A stretch of DNA of 42,147 nucleotides from Gemmataceae bacterium (GCA_009692065.1 SHZY01000040.1:1-42147); one strand, 5' to 3'. Shown: positions 17,063-25,876, counted from the stretch's first letter. The notes: generated by a model from the sequence alone, not told the origin. Program-made: numbers and translations.

Positions 17063-18457
17063 CTAATCCAGCACTCCCTGCGCCCGCAGCGCCTCGCGAT
17101 CCGCATCGCTATAGACGATCACCTTGCGCGGATTGATGAACAGCCAGCAGATCGAAGCGGTAAAGAACAGCGACGCGGAGAAGACGAGGGCGAGCCCCCA
17201 TTCGCCGCGCTTGCCGGCCAGATAGCCGATGATGGGCGGGGCGATGGCCGTCCCGAGGTTGCCGACGCCATTCATGAAGCCGGAGACCGTACCGGAGTAG
17301 CGATGCCCGACGTCGATGCATGTGGACCAGCTGACGGCCATCGCGAAGTCCTTGCCGAACGACGCCAGGCACAGACAGGTGACCGACAAGGCAGGGAAAT
17401 CGGCGGCAAGCAGAGCAAGCACGAAAAAGATACCGCCGAAGGCGTAGGCAAGGCAGCCCTGCAACGTGCGGCCCCAGCGCGGGCCCCAGAAACGCACCTG
17501 GCGATCGGTGACCAGGCCGCCGGCGAGACAGGCGATGCCTCCAAAAAACAGAGGCGCCCCCGAGGCGATGACCAGCGCCGTGCCGTCGAGATGGAGCACT
17601 TGCTTGTAATATTCCACGTCCCAGGTGATGAAGAAACACCAGCCCGCGTTGCTGCACAGATACATCGCGCACAAGAACCACAAGCTGCGCGACGACAGCA
17701 TGGCTCGCCACGACAGGGCCAGCTTCACCTGCTCATCGCCCTTTTCCAGGATGAAGGCTCGCTCGGCCTCGTTGACCGCCGGATTCTCCGTGGGCGAATT
17801 CCGGAAGTTGTAGCCGAACAGGACTGCCCACACTGCGCCGACGATGCCAAACAAGATAAACGCGCCCTGCCAGCCGTAGGGCCAGGCGAAGATCAGGATC
17901 AACGGAGGCGCAATTGCCCCGCCCCAGCGTCCGAATGACCAGAGGAGCCCCTGCGCCAGCCCGCGCCGCGTGTAGGGAAACCAGTTGCGCAGCGCGCGCG
18001 CCGTGTTTGGATACGCCCCAGCCTCGCCCATGCCGAACAAGAACCGCACGATCACCAGTAATACGAGGCTGCTGAATGTCAATGGTATCGGGTCGAGCCA
18101 GTCGGCCAGAAACTCAGGCATCGGCACGTAGCCGAGCTGGTAGCTGAATTTCCACACGCAGCCGGTCAGTGCTGTAAAGAGCGACCACCACAGGACGATG
18201 CGCACCAGAACGGCGCGTGGCCCAAAGCGGTCCCCCAGCCAGCCGCTTGGCACCTCGAAGACCGCATAGGCCAGCCCGAAGGCCCCGAAGACCCAGCCGA
18301 AGGCGGACTTGTCGATGCCCAGGTCGGCCTGCATGTCGCTGCCCACCGTCTTGATGCAGACGCGATCAATGTACGTGAGCATCGACAGACTGCACGCCCA
18401 GGCGAGGACGGTGTAGCGAACGGTGGTCGGTTTCGCGTTCTGATCCAGTGGATTCAT
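17063..18457 (-). CDS. MFS transporter, anion:cation symporter-like
   Basis: A 464-aa major facilitator permease with 12 predicted membrane helices. The loop 2-3 signature appears as GWLGDRFGPRAVL, and the first helix region has SMLTYIDRVCI, as in the anion:cation symporter family (glucarate, galactonate, phosphate-type carriers). Other family-like blocks are GMGEAGAYPNTARALRNWFP and RRGLAQGLLWSFGRWGGA. The likely substrates are organic anions or sugar acids; this is inference. The ATG at 18457 is chosen because upstream in-frame residues would come from a palindrome. No catabolic genes are adjacent. Confidence 0.88.
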   Translation of the reverse strand: MNPLDQNAKPTTVRYTVLAWACSLSMLTYIDRVCIKTVGSDMQADLGIDKSAFGWVFGAFGLAYAVFEVPSGWLGDRFGPRAVLVRIVLWWSLFTALTGCVWKFSYQLGYVPMPEFLADWLDPIPLTFSSLVLLVIVRFLFGMGEAGAYPNTARALRNWFPYTRRGLAQGLLWSFGRWGGAIAPPLILIFAWPYGWQGAFILFGIVGAVWAVLFGYNFRNSPTENPAVNEAERAFILEKGDEQVKLALSWRAMLSSRSLWFLCAMYLCSNAGWCFFITWDVEYYKQVLHLDGTALVIASGAPLFFGGIACLAGGLVTDRQVRFWGPRWGRTLQGCLAYAFGGIFFVLALLAADFPALSVTCLCLASFGKDFAMAVSWSTCIDVGHRYSGTVSGFMNGVGNLGTAIAPPIIGYLAGKRGEWGLALVFSASLFFTASICWLFINPRKVIVYSDADREALRAQGVLD

Positions 18458-18472
18458 TCGATGCGGTCTCAA

Positions 18473-18545
18473 CGAGCCGAGCGGCGCGAGCCGCCGGGTG
18501 GAGCGGCGTTTCGTAAGCAACCGGCAGCTTACGCTGCTCGGCTCG
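18473..18545. repeat. Palindrome between divergent MFS and DUF2760 genes
   Basis: Outer arms cgagccgagc (18473-18482) and gctcggctcg (18536-18545) are perfect; the pairing continues inward (ggcgcgagccgccgg with ccggcagcttacgct) over 25 bp with a few mismatches. It occupies the promoter gap of the two divergent genes. Confidence 0.7.
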
Positions 18546-18590
18546 CCCGATCCATATAATTTCCCAATCTTTGCAGCGAAAGGAACCCGC

Positions 18591-19172
18591 ATGGAAATCT
18601 ATTACGCGATCGGCGGCACCGCCCTCGGCATGGCGATCCTGTACTTCATCGTTCGCTACGCCCAGGTCGGCGGCGATTTCGCCGGCGCGCGGAAGGCAGC
18701 TGAGATTGCCCAGCGCTATCGAACCGACACCAAGTTCCAGGACGCGGTAACGACGGCATTGACTCCCCCTCCCCCGCCGCCGCCTCCCAAACCGTCGCCG
18801 GAGCCGATCTTACTGTTGACACTCATGCAACGCGAGGGCCGGCTGATCGACTTCTTGCTGGAGGACGTGGACGGCGCTGACAATGAAACGCTCGGCGCCG
18901 GCGTGCGCAGCATTCATCAAGCGTGCCAAAAAGTGCTGAAGGAACATCTCGACCTAGAGCCGGTCTTGAGAGGCGAGGAGAAATCGCAGGTCGAGGTGCC
19001 CGTCGGCTTCGACCCGTCCGCGATCCGCCTGACAGGCAATGTCACCGGCTCGCCGCCGTTCAAGGGGTCGCTGGAACATCACGGCTGGCGCGTCACGAAG
19101 ATCAAACTGCAAAAGCCGCCGGAGGGGCAGGATGCGTTTGTGCTGCAACCGGCGGAAGTGGAGTTGGCCTGA
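18591..19172 (+). CDS. DUF2760 protein with N-terminal membrane helix
   Basis: A 193-aa protein. A hydrophobic helix (GGTALGMAILYFIVRYA) begins at residue 7, a proline run (PPPPPPPPKP) near 65 acts as a spacer, and the C-terminal 125 residues form the DUF2760 domain (LLTLMQREGRLIDFLLEDV, VPVGFDPSAIRLTGNV, PPFKGSLEHHGWRV). The function of DUF2760 is not known. The ATG at 18591 has aaagga upstream. Confidence 0.85.
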   Translation: MEIYYAIGGTALGMAILYFIVRYAQVGGDFAGARKAAEIAQRYRTDTKFQDAVTTALTPPPPPPPPKPSPEPILLLTLMQREGRLIDFLLEDVDGADNETLGAGVRSIHQACQKVLKEHLDLEPVLRGEEKSQVEVPVGFDPSAIRLTGNVTGSPPFKGSLEHHGWRVTKIKLQKPPEGQDAFVLQPAEVELA

Positions 19173-19215
19173 GTGTAGACCTCACGCTCCAAGGATGTGA
19201 AAAATCAAATACGAC

Positions 19216-19300
19216 TCACGCAAAGGCGCAAAGGCGCAAAGAAATGCCAGAGAAATGCATTGATTCTTGTCTTCCTTCTCGCCTTTGCGCCTTTGCGTGA
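19216..19300. repeat. Palindromic repeat, family C copy 2 (convergent gap)
   Basis: Perfect 21-bp arms at 19216-19236 and 19280-19300 (core tcacgcaaaggcgcaaag). Like copy 1 it lies between two converging genes and may serve both as terminator. Confidence 0.85.
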
Positions 19301-19345
19301 GATTGATTCACATGCTCTCCGCGTGAGGGCTACACTCAAGACGTG

Positions 19346-21112
19346 TCAGTTCGCGAGCAACTTCAAAAACTGCACCGCCTCCGTTCGTACTGCGCCATCT
19401 TCGTCGTTCGCCATCCGTCGCAGCAGCTTGAACGTCAGCTCTTCTTCGGCCGGGCGTTTGTCGGCTTTCCAATGTTCCGCCCTCGTAAACGACCCGACTC
19501 GGCCGAGATCTCGCAAATCTAGCTTACCGTCGGCATACTCGATCATGAACGCGAACTCATCCTTGAACTTCGCCAGCGGCAAGTGCTGCGCGAGCGGGCT
19601 CGTCGTATTCGCCAGCGTCAACCGATAGGCAGCGGCGACCACGCCAACGAGGCGCCGGTCCGCGTCATCACTCGCGCATAGCTCTTCCAATTGTTTAAGC
19701 GTCGCCTTCTGCGCGAGCAACAGAGCGGCCGACTTGCGCAGATACGGCTCTTTGGCAGCCGCACGCTCGATGGTGCGCTGAATCGCTCGGTCCCAGGCAA
19801 CCTTCGAACTGAAATAGGCAAGGATCGCCGCGTGCTGCACGCGCAGATTCTCGTCGAGCAGCGTCTTGGTGAAGATCGGCTCCTCGCGCAATTGCTCGGA
19901 GAATTCAGCCAGAGCGCGCAGCGTCTGGACACGAACCCGCGGGTCGGCATCGCTGACAAGCGCGAGCAGGTGCAAGCTCCCCTTGCCGCTTTTTGCCGCC
20001 AACCAGATCAGATGGTGCTGCGCGGGATCGTCAGCTTTGGCGTTGAGGAGCCGATCGTTCGCATCCGTGAGGAAGGCGCCTCCGCGGCGCGTCATCTCGA
20101 TATGAGCGCGATAACGCCGCTGCCAGGATGGGTCGTTGAGTTCCTGCCAGAGTTTCGCCGGCGTCGCCTCGGCTGCGTCATACGGCGCGAAGGGATCGCC
20201 CTTGGCCGAGTGCATGACGAGTTCGCCGGATTCGAGGATCGCGAAGATGCGGCCGCCGCGACCGACCGTTACCGCGATCGGCTTCTTGCAGGCAACCAAG
20301 AGATGTTCTGTCCCCTCGAGTGTCAGCCGCGTCAGCCCATCAGCGCGCCGATTCAGAAATTGATGGCGATATTTCGCTGGGAACGGTTTGTCGTCGAGAT
20401 AACCCAGGATCGGCTGGACGCCGTCGAGAACCGGCGGCACGGGATCGCCGAAATATGCGTGCTCAACGCGCAAGAGTCGGCTGCCATCTCTCACAAAACA
20501 ATTCCAGTGGCGATCGAAGAGGAGCCCGCCCGGATTCTGCAAGCCACGGGCGACGATTCGCACCTGGGTGCCGTCGGGGGTGCAGCGGAGAATGCCGCCG
20601 GCGCCGCGATACGGCGTCTTGCTCTTGTCGGTTTCGCTGAAGTAGGTCCAGTACGCCCAGCGGCCTGGCGCGGCCGGGTTGCCGAATGCGATGTACAGAT
20701 CGCCCTCCGGCCCCCACGCCAGCGAGCGCAGCACATTCGGTCCCGGCACGCCCCACAACAGCTTGCGGGGCGTGAGCTTGTCTCGCTTGCGCGCTCCATC
20801 CGGAACAACGTAAAGTGCGGTGGCCGTGAGCACGTAAAGATCGTGGCCGCGGATCTCGATGTCGTTGATCGTCGTGCCTGGCGGGAACTTGGCCAGCAAG
20901 CGTCGCGCGTGATAGGCGTCGCGTCCGTTCGGCTCATAGACGAAAAGCGCTTCGCGCCCGCCAACGAACAAACGGCCGAGCGTGTCGGTGCGCAGCGTGC
21001 GATAGCCTGGATCGGCGTCGAGGCGTAGCGATTTCAACTCGACCGGATCGCCTTGCGCAGAAATTGGCGCAGTGAACCAGATCAAGCCAAGGCTGGCAGT
21101 CACGAAACGCAT
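19346..21112 (-). CDS. Exported beta-propeller/HEAT-repeat protein, membrane-bound dehydrogenase-like
   Basis: A 588-aa protein with a signal peptide (MRFVTASLGLIWFTAPISAQG). Residues about 25-320 resemble the glucose-dehydrogenase-type propeller in planctomycete 'membrane-bound dehydrogenase' proteins (GPEGDLYIAFGN, GLQNPGGLLFDRHWNCFVRDG). About 340-588 are helical repeats of the HEAT type (SDADPRVRVQTLRALAEF, NDEDGAVRTEAVQFLKLL). Unlike many relatives it has no CxxCH haem motif, so electron transfer is doubtful; it may be a binding protein. The ATG at 21112 is chosen because it starts the signal peptide. Confidence 0.75.
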   Translation of the reverse strand: MRFVTASLGLIWFTAPISAQGDPVELKSLRLDADPGYRTLRTDTLGRLFVGGREALFVYEPNGRDAYHARRLLAKFPPGTTINDIEIRGHDLYVLTATALYVVPDGARKRDKLTPRKLLWGVPGPNVLRSLAWGPEGDLYIAFGNPAAPGRWAYWTYFSETDKSKTPYRGAGGILRCTPDGTQVRIVARGLQNPGGLLFDRHWNCFVRDGSRLLRVEHAYFGDPVPPVLDGVQPILGYLDDKPFPAKYRHQFLNRRADGLTRLTLEGTEHLLVACKKPIAVTVGRGGRIFAILESGELVMHSAKGDPFAPYDAAEATPAKLWQELNDPSWQRRYRAHIEMTRRGGAFLTDANDRLLNAKADDPAQHHLIWLAAKSGKGSLHLLALVSDADPRVRVQTLRALAEFSEQLREEPIFTKTLLDENLRVQHAAILAYFSSKVAWDRAIQRTIERAAAKEPYLRKSAALLLAQKATLKQLEELCASDDADRRLVGVVAAAYRLTLANTTSPLAQHLPLAKFKDEFAFMIEYADGKLDLRDLGRVGSFTRAEHWKADKRPAEEELTFKLLRRMANDEDGAVRTEAVQFLKLLAN

Positions 21113-21156
21113 GAGCGGCGTCCGAGGGTTGTATTTAGAGCGCCCAAAACAAAGAA

Positions 21157-21270
21157 CCACGGATCACACTGATAACACGGATGGGAAAGGAAGGAATATC
21201 GGGCGTGTGACGGTTTGCCCCAGAACAGCGTCACAGGGCTTTCTTATCCGTGCCATCCGTGTCATCCGTG
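21157..21270. repeat. Palindromic repeat, family D copy 1 (divergent gap)
   Basis: Arms beginning ccacggatcacactgataac (21157 on) and ending gtgtcatccgtg (21270) pair over about 25 bp with mismatches. It lies between the propeller/HEAT gene and the divergent helicase gene (gap 21113-21412), inside what must be the promoter region. Copy 2 is at 38677-38800, also in a divergent gap. Confidence 0.75.
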
Positions 21271-21412
21271 ATTCATTGTTTTAGACGCTTTAGTTATCAT
21301 CGCATAAGTACCGTCCAAGCAAAAGCACGCTTTCGCTTTTGCCGCAGCGATTCCGTTCGTGTAGAATGTTCGGAACATCAGGCGACCCCATCAACACAGA
21401 AAGGATGCTGCC

Positions 21413-22441
21413 ATGTCGGTCAAATCCGCCAAAGACAAACCCAAGACCAGCAAGCCGGCGAAAATCTCCCGCACCAAACGCCCCGACGGCATGTCGCTCG
21501 AAGATTGGCAGATCGCTCTCCGCCGCGATCATGGCCGGACGCAAGAGTTTGACATCCAGAATCTCAGCGACGATCCCGTGTACTCGGAATTCGTCGTGAA
21601 GAACTCCGAGTCACGCAGTTCCTACACCGTCTTCATCCGCGGCAAGAACCTCGGCGAGAACACCTGCACCTGCGGCGACTTCACCACCAACACCCTGGGC
21701 ACCTGCAAACACCTCGAATTCACCCTGTCGTACCTCGAACGTAGGCGCGGCAGCAAATCGTTCTTCGACCGTGGCTTCCAACCGGCCTATAGCGAAGTCT
21801 TCCTCCGCTACGGCAAGCAGCGCGACGTCTGCTTTCGGCCCGGCGCCGATTGCCCGCGCGGACTGGCCCGACTCGCACAGACGTATTTCTCCGATGAGGG
21901 AGTCCTGCTGCCGCTGGCGGTGCCGATTTTCGATGAATTCCTGAGCCAGGCCCAGGCACTGGACCACGATATGCGCATTCGCGATGATGTGCGGCGTTCC
22001 GTCGCCGAGAAACGCGACGTCCTGCGGCGTGAGGAAATTCTCAAGGCCGAGTATCCGAAGGGGAGCAAGAGCGCCGGACTCAAGAAGTTGCTGAAGGTGC
22101 CGATGTACGATTACCAGGCGGAAGGGGCACTCTTCGCGGCGCGGACTGGCCGCTGCTTGATCGGCGACGAGATGGGCCTCGGCAAGACGATCCAGGCGAT
22201 TGCCGCGATTGAATTAATGGCCCGCCACTTCGGCGTCGAGCGCGTGCTGATCATGTGCCCGACTTCGCTCAAGCACCAATGGCAGCGCGAAATCGAACGC
22301 TTCAGCGAACTCCCCGCCCAGATCATCGGCGGTCTGCGGCCACAACGGGCGGCGCAGTTCCAGGAGACAGGGGTCAGGAGTCAGGAATCAGCAGGCAGGA
22401 ATCAGGAGGCAAAATCACCGCGCCTGACTCCTGACTCCTGA
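21413..22441 (+). CDS. SWIM zinc-finger/SNF2 helicase, N-terminal fragment
   Basis: The first part of a Swi2/Snf2-type ATPase. Residues 1-26 are basic. A SWIM zinc finger follows (C85, C87, C98, H100 in TCTCGDFTTNTLGTCKH), then a linker and the start of the helicase core: DYQAEGALFAA and Walker A GDEMGLGKT (251-259), then motif Ia in MCPTSLKHQW. The genuine sequence ends at Gln317 (22361-22363). After it a palindromic element adds about 25 foreign residues and a stop. The DEAQ and helicase-C motifs are on the next frame. The ATG at 21413 follows aaagga. Alone this piece can bind but probably not cycle ATP. Confidence 0.85.
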   Translation: MSVKSAKDKPKTSKPAKISRTKRPDGMSLEDWQIALRRDHGRTQEFDIQNLSDDPVYSEFVVKNSESRSSYTVFIRGKNLGENTCTCGDFTTNTLGTCKHLEFTLSYLERRRGSKSFFDRGFQPAYSEVFLRYGKQRDVCFRPGADCPRGLARLAQTYFSDEGVLLPLAVPIFDEFLSQAQALDHDMRIRDDVRRSVAEKRDVLRREEILKAEYPKGSKSAGLKKLLKVPMYDYQAEGALFAARTGRCLIGDEMGLGKTIQAIAAIELMARHFGVERVLIMCPTSLKHQWQREIERFSELPAQIIGGLRPQRAAQFQETGVRSQESAGRNQEAKSPRLTPDS

Positions 22442-22446
22442 CTCCT
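22364..22446. repeat. 83-bp palindromic element splitting the SNF2 helicase gene
   Basis: Built of aggagtcagga-like units on the left and tcctgactcctgac-like units on the right (gtcaggagtcagga near 22373, tgactcctgactcctgac near 22424), around a short centre. If removed, the flanks rejoin as Gln317 followed by Gly-Gln-Ile-Lys-Ile-Met-Asn-Tyr in one frame, as in intact relatives. The 83-bp length is not a multiple of 3, so both a stop and a frameshift result. Confidence 0.85.
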
Positions 22447-22461
22447 GGACAGATCAAGATC

Positions 22462-23862
22462 ATGAACTACGACACCGTCCACGCCGATCTCGACCTGATC
22501 GGCCAATGGGCGCCCGACCTCGTCATTCTCGACGAGGCCCAGCGCATCAAGAACTGGAACACGCGCGTCGCCAAGAGCGTCAAGAAAATCGACACGCCGT
22601 ATGCCATCGTCCTCACCGGCACGCCGCTCGAAAACCGCCTGGAGGAGCTGATCTCCATCGTGCAATTCGTCGATCAGCATCGCCTGGGGCCGACCTTCAA
22701 GCTGCTCGAAAATCATCAGGTGCGCGACGACGTCGGCAAGGTCATCGGCTACACCAAGCTCGACCAGATCGGCAAGACGCTTGAGCCCATCCTATTGCGC
22801 CGCCGTAAGGACCAGGTGCTCGATCAGCTTCCCGAACGGCTCGACAAGAACCTGTTCGTGCCGATGACGCCGCTCCAGCAAGAATTTCATGAGGAGAACC
22901 GCGGCACAGTCGCCCGTATCGTGCAGAAATGGCGGCGCTATCACTTCCTTTCGGAATCGGACAAGCAGCGGCTGATGATCGCCATGCAGAACATGCGCAT
23001 GTCCTGCGACAGCTCGTACCTGCTCGATCAATCAACGAACCAGGGCTTCAAGGCCGCCGAGCTGGTTGCCCAGCTCGATGAGCTGTTCACCGACGCGGGC
23101 ATCAAGGCCGTCGTCTTCAGCCAATGGCTGCGCATGCACGAGGTGCTCTTACGCGAACTGAAACACAAGGACTATGGCCACGTGTTGTTTCATGGCGGCG
23201 TGCCGATCCCAAAGCGCAAGGACCTGGTCGATCAGTTCCGCGACGATCCGAAGTGCCGGCTGTTCCTTTCCACCGATGCCGGCGGCGTCGGTCTGAATTT
23301 GCAATTCGCGTCGGTCGTCGTGAACATGGATCTGCCGTGGAACCCTGCCGTCTTGGAGCAGCGCATTGGCCGCGTGCATCGGCTCGGGCAGAAGCGGCCG
23401 GTGCAGGTGATCAACTTCGTTTCGCGCGGCACCATCGAGGAAGGCATGCTCGGCGTCCTCAAGTTCAAGAAATCTCTGTTCGCCGGAGTGCTGGATGGCG
23501 GCGAGAAGGACATTCTGTTCGGCGGCACTCGGCTCACGAAGTTCATGGAGACCGTCGAGCAGACCACCAGCGCGATTCCGGTGGGCCAGAGTGCCGAGAC
23601 CGAAACGATGGTGAGCGAGAAGCGCCCGAAAGCCGAGCCGGCGACGCCGCGCGAAGATCCGTGGGCCGGGCTCGTGCAGACCGGGCTGGCGTTCTTGCAG
23701 AACCTCAACGCAGTCGCCAATGGGACCTCGGAAAGCAAGGCAAACCCGATGGTTGCACGCGATGAGAAGACGGGCGAGCCGTACCTCAAGCTGCCGATGC
23801 CGAAGCCGGAGGTGCTGCAGCAACTGATGACGGCGTTGAGTGCGCTGTTGCCGGCGAAGTGA
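22462..23862 (+). CDS. SNF2 helicase, C-terminal fragment
   Basis: The second part of the broken SNF2 ATPase, 466 aa from the first in-frame ATG. It carries motif II DEAQ (24-27), motif III LTGTPLENRLEEL, and the helicase C-terminal domain (GIKAVVFSQW, LFHGGVP, LFLSTDAGGVGLNLQ, EQRIGRVHRLGQKRPVQV), followed by a charged tail of about 100 residues. It lacks Walker A, which is on the preceding fragment. There is no ribosome site in front of the ATG, so translation here is doubtful. If the two pieces were both made they might assemble in trans; more likely the gene is inactivated. Confidence 0.85.
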   Translation: MNYDTVHADLDLIGQWAPDLVILDEAQRIKNWNTRVAKSVKKIDTPYAIVLTGTPLENRLEELISIVQFVDQHRLGPTFKLLENHQVRDDVGKVIGYTKLDQIGKTLEPILLRRRKDQVLDQLPERLDKNLFVPMTPLQQEFHEENRGTVARIVQKWRRYHFLSESDKQRLMIAMQNMRMSCDSSYLLDQSTNQGFKAAELVAQLDELFTDAGIKAVVFSQWLRMHEVLLRELKHKDYGHVLFHGGVPIPKRKDLVDQFRDDPKCRLFLSTDAGGVGLNLQFASVVVNMDLPWNPAVLEQRIGRVHRLGQKRPVQVINFVSRGTIEEGMLGVLKFKKSLFAGVLDGGEKDILFGGTRLTKFMETVEQTTSAIPVGQSAETETMVSEKRPKAEPATPREDPWAGLVQTGLAFLQNLNAVANGTSESKANPMVARDEKTGEPYLKLPMPKPEVLQQLMTALSALLPAK

Positions 23863-23872
23863 CCGCACTCTT

Positions 23873-23910
23873 CGTTTAGCGCCCGCGTGGCGTCATGCGG
23901 GCGCTAAACG
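23873..23910. repeat. Family A palindrome, copy 5 (helicase-radical SAM)
   Basis: Perfect 14-bp arms cgtttagcgcccgc (23873-23886) and gcgggcgctaaacg (23897-23910), with a 10-nt loop gtggcgtcat. It lies between co-directional genes. Confidence 0.9.
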
Positions 23911-23994
23911 AGGATCGCATTCGCCTTGTCCAATCCGCTATCCACGATACGATGGAGGTGACGGCCCCACCGCGCCCTTTCCCTGGTACCGCAC

Positions 23995-25311
23995 ATGACC
24001 GAGCAAGAGAAAACCGGACTGGGCAACTACTTCGTCGCCAACTATCCGCCATTCTCCGCCTGGCAGGCCGCCAATCTGCCCGACGCATTCGCCTCTCTGG
24101 ACGCGCCGCCGCGGCCCGACACGCCGCTCGGGCTCTACCTGCACATCCCGTTTTGCCGCAAGAGATGCAAGTTTTGTTACTTCCGCGTCTACACCGACAA
24201 GAACGCCCGCGATGTCGATGTCTATCTCGACGCGCTGACGAAAGAACTCGAACTCTATCGCGCGATGCCCGCCGTCGCAGGCCGGCCGTTGCATTACGTC
24301 TACTTCGGCGGTGGCACTCCCTCGTACCTGAGCGCGACTCAACTGAAGGACTTGTTCGGACGCGTGCAAGCGCTCTTCCCCTGGCACGACGCGGCCGAGG
24401 TGACGTTTGAGTGCGAACCCGGCACGCTGCAACAGCACAAACTTGAAGCACTCAAGACGGCAGGCGTCACGCGCCTTAGCCTGGGCATCGAGAACTTCGG
24501 CGACAAGATTCTCGAAGTGAATGGCCGGGCGCATTTGTCGCCGGAGATTTTCCGCGCCTACCAGTGGGCGCGCGATCTGCACTTCACGCAGATCAACGTT
24601 GACCTGATTGCCGGCATGGTCGGCGAGACGTGGGACAACTGGCGCGATTGCGTGAAGAAGACCGCCGAGCTGGCGCCCGAGAGCGTCACGATCTATCAGA
24701 TGGAGTTGCCGTACAACACGGTGTTCTCCAACGAGCTGAACACGCACGATCCCCATGCGGTCGATCCCTCCCAGATCGCCGATTGGCCGACCAAGCGCGC
24801 CTGGGTCGATTACGCCTTCGCGGAGCTGACGACGGCGGGCTACTCGGTTTCGAGCGCCTACACGATGGTGCGCGATCCCGCCAAGACGAAGTTCGTCTAT
24901 CGCGACGCCCTCTGGCACGGCGCCGACATGCTCGGCACCGGCGTCGCGTCCTTTGGCCACATGAGCGGCGTTCACGTCCAGAACGTCGATCGATGGGAAG
25001 ATTACGTCGCGAAGCTGGAGCAAGGCGAGTTGCCGCTAGGTCGTGCGCTCAAAGTCGCGCCGGATCAGTTGTTGCGCCGCGAGATGATGCTCCAGCTCAA
25101 GACGGGGCGATTGCATCCCGATTACTTTCGCACGAAGTTCGGCAAAGACATTGTGAGCACCTTCGCCGACGGTTTCGGGAAGCTGCAGAACAATGGTTAC
25201 TTGACGGTGGCGAACGGCAACATCGAGCTGACGCGCGCGGGACTGTTGCAGGTGGATCGCCTGCTGCCGGCGTTTTTCGAGGCGGAGCATCGCGGCACGC
25301 GCTACACGTGA
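23995..25311 (+). CDS. HemW/HemN-like radical SAM protein
   Basis: A 438-aa radical SAM protein. The [4Fe-4S] motif is C54-x3-C58-x2-C61 in HIPFCRKRCKFCYF. Other family blocks are YFGGGTPSYLS, ECEPGT, RLSLGIENFGD, NVDLIAGMVGE, and the C-terminal HemN domain (LRREMMLQLKTGRL). Relatives are HemW haem chaperones and oxygen-independent coproporphyrinogen oxidases. Its neighbours, a GcvH-like lipoyl carrier and a ferredoxin-like protein, suggest a different reaction, perhaps acting on or through the carrier. The ATG at 23995 has no strong ribosome site; a stop lies close upstream in frame, so little extension is possible. Confidence 0.88.
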   Translation: MTEQEKTGLGNYFVANYPPFSAWQAANLPDAFASLDAPPRPDTPLGLYLHIPFCRKRCKFCYFRVYTDKNARDVDVYLDALTKELELYRAMPAVAGRPLHYVYFGGGTPSYLSATQLKDLFGRVQALFPWHDAAEVTFECEPGTLQQHKLEALKTAGVTRLSLGIENFGDKILEVNGRAHLSPEIFRAYQWARDLHFTQINVDLIAGMVGETWDNWRDCVKKTAELAPESVTIYQMELPYNTVFSNELNTHDPHAVDPSQIADWPTKRAWVDYAFAELTTAGYSVSSAYTMVRDPAKTKFVYRDALWHGADMLGTGVASFGHMSGVHVQNVDRWEDYVAKLEQGELPLGRALKVAPDQLLRREMMLQLKTGRLHPDYFRTKFGKDIVSTFADGFGKLQNNGYLTVANGNIELTRAGLLQVDRLLPAFFEAEHRGTRYT

Positions 25312-25317
25312 TTTCCT

Positions 25318-25354
25318 CGTTTAGCGCCCGCATGGCGTCAAGCGGGCGCTAAAC
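25318..25354. repeat. Family A palindrome, copy 6 (radical SAM-GcvH-like)
   Basis: Arms cgtttagcgcccgc (25318-25331) and gcgggcgctaaac (25342-25354), with a 10-nt loop. It fills the short gap between the two genes and ends near the ribosome site of the second. Confidence 0.88.
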
Positions 25355-25375
25355 AAAGAGGGGCATGGGGTTGTT

Positions 25376-25870
25376 GTGACGGATTCCCTCACCTTCATGA
25401 TGGGCAAATTCGAGGCCCCGCTGCCCGCGGATCGGCGCTATGCCCGCAATCATATGTGGTGTCTGGCAGTGCCGCCCCCTCACCACCAGCCCCTCTCCAC
25501 CGGAGGGGAGAGGGGAGCGGATGTGCTTCAGTTTGGGTTCACAAGCTACGCGGTCCGCCTGATGCAGGACGTCTACTTCCTCGATTGGGAAGTCAACCCC
25601 GGCGATCCGCTCGCGTTCAAGCAGAAGATTGGACACATTGAGACGTCGAAGGCAATGTCCGATTTATTCGCGCCGATCGCTGGCACTCTTGTGCAGTTCA
25701 ACGCCGATCTGCTGAATGATCCGGCGGCCATCAACGTCGATATGTATGCCAATGGCTGGTTGTTCGAGATGACCGGGTCCAACCCGGAGACGCTGAGCGT
25801 CCAGGAATATCATGATTTCCTTGGCTCCGGCTGGGAAAAAACGCAGAATATGCTTAAAGGCCATATGTAA
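25376..25870 (+). CDS. GcvH-like lipoyl carrier protein
   Basis: A 164-aa protein of the glycine cleavage H/lipoyl family. The lipoylation motif is kept as HIETSKAMSDLFAPIAG, with Lys92 as the predicted attachment site, and the C-terminal half (NDPAAINVDMYANGWLFEM) matches GcvH closely. The N-terminal RYARNHMW and FGFTSYAVRLMQDVYFLDW match too, but between them about 14 residues (33-48, rich in Pro/His/Gly) come from a palindromic repeat inserted in frame. No gcvT or gcvP is nearby, so this is not a normal glycine cleavage operon. It starts with GTG at 25376 (gggg upstream); ATG at 25397 is an alternative. It may carry a substrate between the radical SAM and iron-sulfur neighbours. Confidence 0.82.
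   Translation: MTDSLTFMMGKFEAPLPADRRYARNHMWCLAVPPPHHQPLSTGGERGADVLQFGFTSYAVRLMQDVYFLDWEVNPGDPLAFKQKIGHIETSKAMSDLFAPIAGTLVQFNADLLNDPAAINVDMYANGWLFEMTGSNPETLSVQEYHDFLGSGWEKTQNMLKGHM
25476..25517. repeat. In-frame repeat element in the GcvH-like gene
   Basis: cccctcaccaccagcccctc... with the hairpin cccctctcc (25490-25498)/ggagagggg (25507-25515) resembles the widespread cccctcacccc...ggagaggggag repeats of bacterial genomes. It preserves the reading frame (about 14 codons) and adds a Pro/His/Gly loop at a position where H proteins have a beta-turn. Confidence 0.75.
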
Positions 25871-25876
25871 CCATCT

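Noticed and set aside
18458..18592. A 45-residue N-terminal extension of the MFS transporter
   Set aside because: It is encoded by a palindrome in the divergent promoter gap and has no place in the MFS fold.
23995..25311. Calling the radical SAM gene hemW or hemN outright
   Set aside because: The CxxxCxxC motif and HemN C-terminal domain fit, but the neighbours are a lipoyl carrier and a ferredoxin, so a haem role is not assured.
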